NCBI RefSeq assembly: GCF_028640845.1
Contig: NC_080540.1
Location: 233,768,794-233,832,793 of the forward strand
DNA: 64,000 bases
From: Ahaetulla prasina
Lineage: Eukaryota; Chordata; Lepidosauria; Squamata; Colubridae
Direction of reading: 5' to 3'
The notes beneath the pieces were generated by a model, which ran no database searches, was not told the origin of the DNA, and was given only the letters and a program-made list of their open reading frames with translations. Positions within the stretch are counted from its first letter, which is position 1. Every line of letters begins with the position of its first letter. Both the position numbers and the translations under genes were made by a program. Positions 56,377 through 64,000 of the stretch are shown piece by piece.

Positions 56377-56408
<32 letters not shown>
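56341..56408 (+). mobile_element. R4-like LINE 3' sliver with CAA tail
   Basis: CTCATTTGCTGTGTATACTG then TCATTTTGTGTAAATAAAA matches the complement of 44774-44812 with one difference, followed by CAACAACAAC units. It lies exactly between two CR1 copies that face each other. Confidence 0.6.
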
Positions 56409-56726
56409 GAGTTGGAAGGGACCTTGGAGGTCTTCTAGTCCAACCCCCTGCCCAGGCAGGAAACCCTACACCATTTCAGACAAATGGTTATCCAACATTT
56501 TCTTAAAATTTTCCAGTGTTGGAGCATTTACAATTTCTGCAGGCAAGTCATTCCACTGATTAATTGTTCTAACGGTCAGGAAATTTCTCCTTAGTTCTAA
56601 GTTGCTTCTCTCCTTGATCAGTTTCCACCCATTGCTTCTTGTTCTACCCTCAGGTGCTTTGGAGAATAGTTTGACTCCCTCTTCTTTGTGGCAACCCCTG
56701 AGATATTGGAACACTGCTATCATTTA
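56397..56726 (-). mobile_element. CR1 LINE, 3' part of a copy split by L2
   Basis: On the minus strand, [20 protein letters not shown] to KMLDNHLSEMV is an open CR1 C-terminus, then the 3' UTR and a TTG tail. The upstream part of the same copy continues at 61165-61299, on the other side of the full-length L2. Confidence 0.92.
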
Positions 56727-56928
56727 TTTATTTATTTATTTATTTTATTAAATTTTTATACCGCCCTTCTCCCGAAGGACTCAGGGCGGTGTACAGACAG
56801 AAATAAAATACAAGATATATACAGTTAAAACGAATTAAAATGTAGCAAAATTACAAAAACGGCTGATAGTTAAAATTAAATTTAAAAAATTTAAAATATT
56901 AATAAAACCCCAATTTAAAATCAAACTA

Positions 56929-59900
56929 TTATGCCAGTCCCGCTTGAATAAATAAGTATGTTTTTAGCTCACGACGGAAGGTCCGAAGATCAGGCACTTG
57001 ACGTAGGCCAGGGGGGAGTTCATTCCAGAGCGTCGATGCTCCCACAGAGAAGGCCCTACCCCTGGGGGCCGCCAGCCAACACTGTTTGGCGGACGGCACC
57101 CTGAGGAGACCCTCTCTATGAGAGCGTACGGGTCGGTGGGAGGCATAGGGTAACAGCAGGCGGTCTCGTAAGTACCCGGGTCCTAAGCCATGGAGCGCTT
57201 TAAAGGTGGTAACCAAAATCTTGAAGCGCACCCGAAAGACCACAGGAAGCCAGTGCAGACTACGGAGCAGTGGTGTTACGTGGGAGCCATGCGCAGCTCC
57301 CATTACTACTTGCGCAGCTGCATTCTGGACTAACTGCAGCCTCCGGGTGCACCTCAAGGGCAGCCCCATGTAGAGAGCATTGCAGTAATCCAACCGAGAT
57401 GTAACCAGAGCGTGAGTGACTGTGCATAAGGCATCCTGGTCAAGGAAGGGACGCAACTGGCAGACCAAGCGGATTTGGTAAAAGGCCCTCCTGGAGACGG
57501 CCGCCAGATGTTCATCAAAGGACAGCCGTCCATCCAGGAGGACGCCGAAGTTGCGAACCACCTCCTTTGGGGCCAGTAACTCACCCCCAACAGTCAGCTG
57601 CGGATGCAGCTGACTGTACCGGGGTGGCGGCATCCACAGCCACTCCGTCTTGGAGGGATTGAGCTCGAGTCTGTTTGTCCCCATCCAGACCCGTACAGCT
57701 TCCAGGCACCGGGACAGCACTTCGACCGCTTCGTTGGGGTGGTCCGGGGTGGAAAAGTACAGCTGAGTATCATCAGCGTACAGATGATAACTCATCCCGA
57801 AACCACTGATGACCTCACCCAGTGGCTTCATATAGATGTTGAACAGGGTAGGTGACAGAATCGACCCCTGAGGTACCCCACAAGTGAGGCGCCTCGAGGA
57901 CGACCTCTGCCCCCCTGTCAACACCATCTGCGACCAGTTGGAGAGATAGGAGGAGAACCACCGATAAACGGTGCCTCCCACTCCCAATCCCTCCAACCGG
58001 CGCAGCATGATACCATGGTCGATGGTATCAAAAGCCGCTGAGAGATCTAATAGGACCAAGACAGAGGAACAACCCCTGTCCCTGGCCCTCCAGAGGTCAT
58101 CCACCAACGCGACCAAAGCCCTCTCCGTGCTGTAACCGGGTCGGAAGCCGGACTGGAACGGGTCTAGATAGACAGCTTCCTCCAGGTGCCGGGGGAGCTG
58201 CCACGCAACCACACTCTCTACAACCTTCGCCACAAAACGAAGGTTGGAGACTGGACGGTAGTTTCCCAAAATAGCTGGGTCCAGGGAAGGCTTCTTCAGG
58301 AGAGGTCTCACCACCGCTTCTTTCAAGGCGGCGGGGAAAACCCCTTCAACCAAAGAAGCATTTATAATCCCCTGGAGCCAGCCTCGTGTCACTTCCTGAG
58401 CAGCCAGCATTAGCCAGGAAGGACACGGGTCCATTAAACATGTAGTTGTGTGCAACCTCCCCAGCAACCTGTCCACGTCCTCGAGAGCCACAGAATCAAA
58501 CTCATCCCAAATAACCTCAACAATACATGTCTCTGCCATCTCGGTTGGATCATCACAATCTTGGTCCAAGCTATCACGAAACTGAACGATTTTATTGTAT
58601 AGATAACCGTTAAACTCCTCAGCTCGTCCCCGCAGGGGGTCATCCCATCCCTCCTGTTGAAGGAGGAAACGGGTCACCCGAAACAGGGCGGCCGGGCGGT
58701 TATCTGCCGATGCAATGAGGGTGGAAACGTAGGAACATTTCGCCTCCCTCATTGCCACTAGGTAGGTCTTAGTAAAAGACCTCACTAGTGTCCGATCAGC
58801 CTCGGAATGGCTGGACCTCCAGATACTCTCTAGGTGTCTTCTCCGGCGTTTCATCTCTCTTAGCTCCTCGGAGAACCAGGGAGCCAATTGAGATCTACGC
58901 CGGGTCAGAGGCCGCAAAGGCATGACATGGTCCAAAGCCCCAGCCACGGCCCGTTCCCAAGCCGCAACCAGTTCTTCAGTCGTGCCGTGGGTAAGATCCT
59001 CAGGAAACGGCCCAAGCTCCGTCAGAAACGTCTCCGGGTCCATCAGGCACCTGGGACAGAACCAACCCATTGGCTCCGTCTCCCTGCGGTGGTGAGCAGC
59101 GGTCCGAAAGTCTAGGCGAAGAAGGAAATGATCTGACCATGACACCGGTTCTTTCACTATATCTCCTAAATCCAGATCATTTACCCACTGACCAGAGATA
59201 AAAATCAAGTCTAGCGCGCCTCCCCCAATGTGTGTAGGGCCATCAGTTACTTGAATCAGGTCCAAGGCCGTCATGGAGGCCTGGAACTCCTGAACCACCG
59301 TTGATGACAAGCCGGCCGATGGCAAGTTGAAATCCCCCAAGACCAAAAGTCTGGGAATCTCAACTGCCACGCCAGCAAGCACCTCTAATAGTTCAGGTAG
59401 GGCTGTAGTCACGCAACAAGGAGCCAGGTACATGATCAACAGCCCCATCTGATTCCGATGGCCCCACTTCACAAGGAGGGATTCACAGCCAGCTATCTGA
59501 GGAACAGTGGACTCCCTCAGCTCCAGACTTTCTCTAATCACAACCGCCACCCCCCCACCCCTACCTTGGGCCCTCGGCTGATGGAATGCACGGAAACCCG
59601 GAGGGCACAGTTCAACCAGGGGTACACCCCCTTCTGTGCCCAACCAGGTCTCCGTAATGCCCATAAAGTCCGCGGACTCCCTCTGAATAAGGTCACAAAT
59701 CAGGGGAGCCTTGTTGACCACGGACCGGGCATTGCAGAGCATCAGCCGAAGACCCAAGCTCTGGGGATCTTGACCATCCGGGGAACGAGTGAGGACTGGG
59801 GGGCCGGAGCACGTGATCGCCTTTAAACATCGCACACATGCTCCCAAAGAACGATACGGCCCCCTGCCTCCGCCATATCTGCCCCTCCCACTTACCATAC

Positions 59901-59994
59901 AGATGGAATAGCACTCTCTGCTCTGTACAAACCCCTCCCCCCTGTCTTCGGACCAACTGAAATAGTGTCGTGAGCACGCACTGGGACTGGACAT
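56929..59994 (-). CDS. L2 LINE ORF2 protein: endonuclease-reverse transcriptase
   Basis: The 1021-residue protein would nick genomic DNA and copy L2 RNA at the nick, in the nucleus. An APE-type endonuclease occupies about residues 83-295: N88 (MLCNARS), E115 (ITETWLG), GDFN at 220-223, D262, and SDH at 287-289 (VSWSDHFLL). The reverse transcriptase covers about 555-790: NYRPVSNL 578-585, motif [14 protein letters not shown] 648-660, [10 protein letters not shown] 706-715, and YADD 739-742. A conserved L2-type C-terminus follows ([47 protein letters not shown]). No stop or frameshift interrupts these, so all visible catalytic residues are present. The first 80 residues resemble nothing I recognise and the true start could be a later Met or Leu-rich position. 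The length fits L2-clade ORF2 proteins. The residue before SILSP and the MYLAP (often YRPP) loop vary from the common pattern. Activity is unproven. Confidence 0.92.
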   Translation of the reverse strand: MSSPSACSRHYFSWSEDRGEGFVQSRECYSICMVSGRGRYGGGRGPYRSLGACVRCLKAITCSGPPVLTRSPDGQDPQSLGLRLMLCNARSVVNKAPLICDLIQRESADFMGITETWLGTEGGVPLVELCPPGFRAFHQPRAQGRGGGVAVVIRESLELRESTVPQIAGCESLLVKWGHRNQMGLLIMYLAPCCVTTALPELLEVLAGVAVEIPRLLVLGDFNLPSAGLSSTVVQEFQASMTALDLIQVTDGPTHIGGGALDLIFISGQWVNDLDLGDIVKEPVSWSDHFLLRLDFRTAAHHRRETEPMGWFCPRCLMDPETFLTELGPFPEDLTHGTTEELVAAWERAVAGALDHVMPLRPLTRRRSQLAPWFSEELREMKRRRRHLESIWRSSHSEADRTLVRSFTKTYLVAMREAKCSYVSTLIASADNRPAALFRVTRFLLQQEGWDDPLRGRAEEFNGYLYNKIVQFRDSLDQDCDDPTEMAETCIVEVIWDEFDSVALEDVDRLLGRLHTTTCLMDPCPSWLMLAAQEVTRGWLQGIINASLVEGVFPAALKEAVVRPLLKKPSLDPAILGNYRPVSNLRFVAKVVESVVAWQLPRHLEEAVYLDPFQSGFRPGYSTERALVALVDDLWRARDRGCSSVLVLLDLSAAFDTIDHGIMLRRLEGLGVGGTVYRWFSSYLSNWSQMVLTGGQRSSSRRLTCGVPQGSILSPTLFNIYMKPLGEVISGFGMSYHLYADDTQLYFSTPDHPNEAVEVLSRCLEAVRVWMGTNRLELNPSKTEWLWMPPPRYSQLHPQLTVGGELLAPKEVVRNFGVLLDGRLSFDEHLAAVSRRAFYQIRLVCQLRPFLDQDALCTVTHALVTSRLDYCNALYMGLPLRCTRRLQLVQNAAAQVVMGAAHGSHVTPLLRSLHWLPVVFRVRFKILVTTFKALHGLGPGYLRDRLLLPYASHRPVRSHREGLLRVPSAKQCWLAAPRGRAFSVGASTLWNELPPGLRQVPDLRTFRRELKTYLFIQAGLA

Positions 59995-61164
59995 ACCCTC
60001 CCCGACGGGTTTCCCCCAACACCCGCCCTTACTCTCCCCCCCTTTAAAAATTCCCTATTTAAAAATCCCCAAAGGCTCTTCCTAGACGGATGCCACCTCT
60101 GTGGTTCCCAAGACCCGTTATTGAGGCCGGCCCTTGGTAATGCAGTGGGCCATTCCTGCGAGGTGGGGGCACCTCGCAGGCGGAGGAGTTCATGTGCGGA
60201 GTATCGCATGTTGAAAAGTAGAGACAGCGAGAGAGAGTCATATCCTCAGAATGGGCAAGGCAGGTGTTGATGGTCCGACCAATGGGAGGCCAATTTGTCC
60301 GGTGGTAAGTCAAAAGGAGGCCAACAAACCCATATGGAAAGTAGGTGAGTAGCGCCGTTGTCCCCGCCATCGCTTGCGCTGTTAATTCCTGGAAAAGGGA
60401 ATCCCCCGATAGGTCTTACAGAACCGGGGGGTATCCCCTCCCCCACCTCTTCCAAACAGGGCGGGGGGTCCAAAAACCCATCGAAAATAACAAAGACCCG
60501 GCAATGGAGAGTAGTACATGGGACCAAAAAAAAAGACGCCGTTCTCAGAGCTCACCCCCCGCGGCCTTGTTTCCACGCCGCGGTCTCGCCAGACTTCCAG
60601 CACCGATGGTAAGGGCAGACGCTGATGTGAACTCAGCGGACCAGGTGCCGATGGACAAACGCGGGCGTGGGCCGTGTCCTTCCACATATCGCCCCAACCG
60701 CCCGCACGATGGCCGCCGCCGTCTGCAATCTCCCACCCGGCCCGTTCTTTGTGTCCGCCGCCTCCGCGAAGGACACATACCTCAGCAGCCCAAAAGAACA
60801 CACCCGGGCTGCTGGGAAGATGAAATGCTGTCCGGTACTGGAGACGCCAAGATTTCAAAGACGCCAGGAGAATTGCGGGCTGAAAAACAGCAGGCCGCAA
60901 GCAGCAGGCCGCGCGCCAATCGAAATGGCCGCCGCTCGCCGCTCGCCACATCGCCGCCCCACCCTGCCCGTTCTCCGCAGCTGCTGACCCGAGAAGGTCC
61001 AAAGACCTCTCCTGCGGCTGCTGGGATGACAGTCCAACGGGTCAGGGGGCATAGGCGGCTCGGCAAGTCGTCAGGAAGCCGCCATCCTACAGAAAACGTC
61101 CCTCGCTGTCTCCCGACTCAGCCGCGAGCCTCCATTCCTCGCGCATGCACAGAGCCTCTCCCCT
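59995..61164 (-). promoter_or_regulatory. CpG-rich 5' UTR and probable promoter of the L2
   Basis: About 1.17 kb with dense CpG (for example CCGCCGCCGTCTG near 60714 and GCCGCGGTCTCGCC near 60577), unlike the AT-rich surroundings. LINE 5' UTRs carry an internal RNA polymerase II promoter; that role is inferred here. Open frames on both strands inside it lack coiled-coil or RNA-binding motifs, so I see no ORF1. Confidence 0.6.
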
Positions 61165-61299
61165 AGTCCTTCTTTTCATTAAACTAGGCATACCGAGTTC
61201 TTGCAACCGTTCTTCATATGTTTTAGCCTCCAGTCCCCTGATCATCTTTGTTGATCTTCTCTGCACTCTGTCTAGAGTCTCAACGTCTTTTTTACAACA
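61165..61299 (-). mobile_element. CR1 LINE, 5' part of the copy split by L2
   Basis: The minus strand reads ACGTTGAGACTCTAGACAGA, TGATCAGGGGACTGGAGGCT, AACATATGAAGAACGGTTGC and GAAGGACTAGGGGAGA, matching 35895-36025 of the plus-strand CR1. It joins directly to 56726 when the L2 is removed. Confidence 0.9.
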
Positions 61300-61788
61300 T
61301 CAACATCTTTATTATAAGCATTAATATGTGAGTCGGGTCTGACTACTCAGACTTATGGAGAACTAATATTTTCTGAGTTCTCCAAAACATCCTCCCTTCC
61401 AGATGCCATTTGGAAAGCCATTTCCAGGACACAGTGAGTTAAAGCTACATTTCCCTCACTTTGTCTTCACTCTTTGAAATCTGAAGTGCGTTGCCTATCT
61501 GATTATTGCACTTCTAAGTGTATAGGGGAAAAAAACAACAACCACTTTTCTTCCTGTCTTACTTTCTGAACCCATTACTGAATGCATTTTGTTAAGCCAT
61601 CCATGTATTTGGTGCTTCAGAGAATTTATTCTTTGTAGACCTGGTTGGGCAAATGAAATATAAGCAAGAAGGAAGGGTTATGGAAAACAATCTCACCAAT
61701 GAAAATACAAAGCCCAGGAAATGTAACCTTGAGAACAAGACCAAATGTCACAGCAAAAGGAAAGTACAGTTTCTCACTGTTTACAATG
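61300..61788. other. Unique sequence
   Basis: No element recognised. Confidence 0.35.
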
Positions 61789-61796
61789 ATCTAGAA

Positions 61797-61903
61797 CCGG
61801 GGTCTCCAAACTTGGCAACTTTAAGACTTGTGGACTTCAACTCCCAGAGAATTCTGGGAGTTGAAGTCTCAAGTCTTAAAGTTGCCAAGTTTGGAGACCC
61901 CTG
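61797..61903. mobile_element. Palindromic hAT MITE, 107 bp
   Basis: Left CCGGGGTCTCCAAACTTGGC, right GCCAAGTTTGGAGACCCCTG, nearly perfect hairpin with centre CCCAGAGAATTCTGGG. Flanks ATCTAGAA and ATCTAGAG agree at seven of eight bases. Confidence 0.92.
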
Positions 61904-61911
61904 ATCTAGAG

Positions 61912-63018
61912 CTATTTTGTAGCTCAAGAAGTGGGACAACCACAGACATGACCCACAACAAATGCATGTTGTAATCCTAGTGTGGCAAGGGTCTGTATGT
62001 GCCATGAAAACCTTTTCAACTGGATCGCATGTCATGGATGATTGCATAAATGTCTACCTTGGTGATAATAGGCTTACTGTCATGAGAATATGACCAGTTA
62101 CTCAACAGGCTTGTCTCAAAAGGCATAATGACAAGATTGAAAGAGCAATTACTTGATCAAAACCTCAGGCAGAGGGTATCAATTCACAAAACTCTCTTTT
62201 GTAGCCATCATTTTCAGTTCCAATGCCCTTTCACAATAAGCAAACTGATGAGACTCCAAAACAGACATTACATGTAAGTCTGTTAAGAAACTGAAAATCA
62301 AACATTGTTTACTGGCACCTGCAAAGCACAAGAAAATGCCCATCCCATTGAAAGGAAAATTATATACATACATACACATACATACACATACATACACACA
62401 CACACTTCCTTTTTTAGTCCTACCTAGTTCCAAGAATTTATTCCTCCTTATGAACCATAGATTCTCTGAATGCCCAGTGCAACCTCTAATTTATCTGAAT
62501 GTCTGAGCATTTATTTTCTATGACTACTTCTTGTCTATATGTTTAAACCCACAGATACTCATGAAAACGCAGTTGGCTCTGAAAGGTAATGCTTCACTCA
62601 GTGTGGAAAGCTGGTAGAATTTATGAATGAAATTCTGTCTCAGCTGACTCAGAAACATGGTGGCTCATGCTCCTTCTCATTCCATAATAGGTGTTTGCGC
62701 TAAGCAATCCTCAGGAAGTACATTAGGGAGATAAACTGCAACCTATTAGAATACAACCATCTTTTCTCCCCAACTAAGCTTGGAATCCCTATGAAAAGTA
62801 AAACAAAAAGTCAAATGGCAATGGCAGAGATGGGACTGGATCGCAATATGCATATACAATGAGGTTAAAAATAGGAAAAAATGGCCAAGACAAAAAAAAG
62901 GGGCTTTCTTTTTCCTCCATCCATTGAACTATAGGGGATTTGCTACTCAATTCCGTCCTCTCATCTTTTCATTTCGAAACCTTCCTCCATTCTCATCCCT
63001 GTTGATGTTTTTGATATC
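61912..63018. other. Unique sequence
   Basis: An ATACACAT/ACATAC tract at 62361-62403; no gene or element recognised. Confidence 0.35.
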
Positions 63019-63026
63019 ATTCTGTT

Positions 63027-63163
63027 CAGTGATGGGATTCAGCCAGTTCGCACCACTTCAGGTTAACCGGTTGTTAACTTACTGAGCAATTTGGCAAACT
63101 GGTTGTTGGAAGAAATTATTAGAGCAGAGAACCAGTTGTTAAATTACTTGAATCCCACCACTG
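63027..63163. mobile_element. Non-autonomous hAT element, 137 bp
   Basis: Ends CAGTGATGGGATTCAGCCAG and ACTTGAATCCCACCACTG, flanked by the perfect 8-bp duplication ATTCTGTT (63019-63026 and 63164-63171). Reverse-complement relative of 52649-52785. Confidence 0.95.
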
Positions 63164-63171
63164 ATTCTGTT

Positions 63172-64000
63172 GCTGCAATGAAGATCTTTGCAGGCAGGAC
63201 TATTCTTATTATACTTCCGATACCATGGATGATATGAAGTTACACAAAGGCTGAAAAAATTGGAGGTGTGGAGAAGACCTCTTAGTACTTAGTACTTAGT
63301 ACTAGTAAACTATTTAGTGGTTTCAAAATATTTTGGACTTCAACTCATTCCATTCCTTGCTATTGGCCATTCTGATTGGAACAGGTGGAAATTGATATCT
63401 CAATGTTTTGGAGGCTACTCATTTCCTATATTGTTTCTAGATGAATTATATGGCATTGAGGCAATGCTTTAAAAGAAACAGCATTTTGAATTTTCTGTAT
63501 GCATTCATGGGTCCAGTGCATCTGAAGTTATTTATAAGAAATGGATTGAATGCTTGCCACTTATATATGTAGTGGGGGAAAAAAAATCAATGAATTTCCC
63601 ATGGTCAGGTAAGGAGTCATTGACACATTTCAGGAACAGCAACTTCTTTCTCTGACTCATATTGCTGTGCCTGTTCAATGAACATGCTGACTCTATGTCT
63701 AGTTATTACCAGCAATCAATGATTCTATGCTCTTAAAAGAAAACAAGCAGTGAGGCATTCACAGATGACAAGCTTAAATTGGACAAGATGCTGAATGTGT
63801 CACAACATGGCCTGGCAAAATACAAAAGCTTAAAATAGAAGGTCCTAAGGAGTCTATTGACATGGTATAAACTGTCAGCCAACATTTTGGGTAACTATCT
63901 CATCTAATCTATTCAGTATGGGTCACCGAGTGAGCAGATAACGACAGGGTCATGGCTTAGGTTCAGTTGTGTAGCATTAGAACTAACCCTGTCCTATAAA
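63172..64000. other. Unique sequence to the window edge
   Basis: A triple CTTAGTACTTAGTACTTAGT repeat near 63281-63302; no gene recognised. Confidence 0.35.

Larger units (their letters stand above)
56727..61164 (-). mobile_element. Full-length L2 LINE, about 4.4 kb
   Basis: The order on the minus strand is a CpG-rich 5' UTR (61164 to about 59995), one long ORF2 (59994-56929), a 200-bp AT-rich 3' UTR, the hairpin CCGCCCTGAGTCC and AGGGCGG, and an AAATAAATAAAT tail. Both ends abut the same CR1 copy: before it GAAGGACTAGGGGAGA, after it ATGATAGCAGTG, which are consecutive in the uninterrupted CR1 at 36013. The 5' end is thus defined by the broken target. There is no target duplication; about one base is missing. 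The unbroken ORF and retained CpGs suggest recent insertion. Confidence 0.9.

Noticed and set aside
55522..57190. L2(+)-CR1(+)-CR1(-)-L2(-) as one large inverted duplication
   Set aside because: The two L2 3' UTRs differ in sequence and length, and the L2 tails meet the CR1 at positions about 37 bases apart. Independent insertions fit better.
60382..61002. A 206-codon minus-strand frame as L2 ORF1
   Set aside because: No coiled coil, zinc knuckle, RRM or esterase motif, and it overlaps other open frames in both strands of the same GC-rich region.
60345..61166. A 273-codon plus-strand open frame
   Set aside because: It lies antisense in the CpG-rich L2 5' UTR, is arginine/proline-rich and has no domain features. 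High GC removes stop codons, so long chance frames are expected.

Overview
This is eukaryotic nuclear DNA, most likely intergenic or intronic sequence from a squamate reptile, probably a snake. The evidence is the repeat mixture: L2, CR1, a second CR1-group LINE, Rex1, RTE/BovB and L1 fragments, tRNA-derived SINEs whose 3' tail matches L2, many short hAT elements, and a Rex1 LINE ending in an AATAG microsatellite. I found no host exon, rRNA, functional tRNA, CRISPR array or bacterial-type operon. The species call is an inference from repeat content.

The only long open reading frame is a 1021-codon L2 LINE ORF2 (endonuclease plus reverse transcriptase) on the minus strand at 56929-59994. It lies in an apparently full-length L2 of about 4.4 kb (56727-61164) with a CpG-rich 5' end. 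This L2 split an older CR1 copy, whose halves are at 56397-56726 and 61165-61299.

Layout. 1-570: antisense L1 ORF2 relic. 1153-1366: 3' end of a CR1-group LINE. 2450-6020: L2 3' end, a possible LTR relic and two hAT elements. 6.0-9.0 kb: unique sequence, a palindromic tandem repeat, and a hAT element inside a SINE. 9.0-10.1 kb: L2-like 3' end and a solo LTR. 11.8-13.0 kb: antisense L1 ORF2 relic. 13.9-15.6 kb: two L2 3' ends. 16.9-22.6 kb: hAT elements, a mariner-like element holding a solo LTR, a local inverted duplication, a SINE, and a second solo LTR in opposite orientation to the first. 23.8-27.6 kb: nested hAT and palindromic elements. 27.9-31.1 kb: Rex1, mariner-like and two L2 copies. 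31.8-34.8 kb: mariner-like element, SINE and a repeat-poor block. 35.7-37.96 kb: CR1 holding a LINE that itself holds a solo LTR. 38-40.8 kb: mostly unique. 40.9-43.8 kb: Rex1, hAT and two BovB pieces. 44.8-50.4 kb: R4-like LINE end, two large hAT elements, CR1/L2 fragments and a SINE. 50.5-53.1 kb: solo LTR, a long TA tract and an L1 deletion derivative. 53.1-54.6 kb: repeat-poor block. 55.5-61.3 kb: L2/CR1 cluster with the intact L2. 61.3-64 kb: unique sequence with two hAT elements.

These elements interact as donors, passengers and targets. SINEs carry an L2-like 3' tail and were probably copied by L2 machinery. hAT elements without transposase (perfect or near-perfect 8-bp target duplications at fourteen places) needed an autonomous relative elsewhere. 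Nesting gives a relative age order at several loci. All family names come from recognising motifs by eye; no database search was run.
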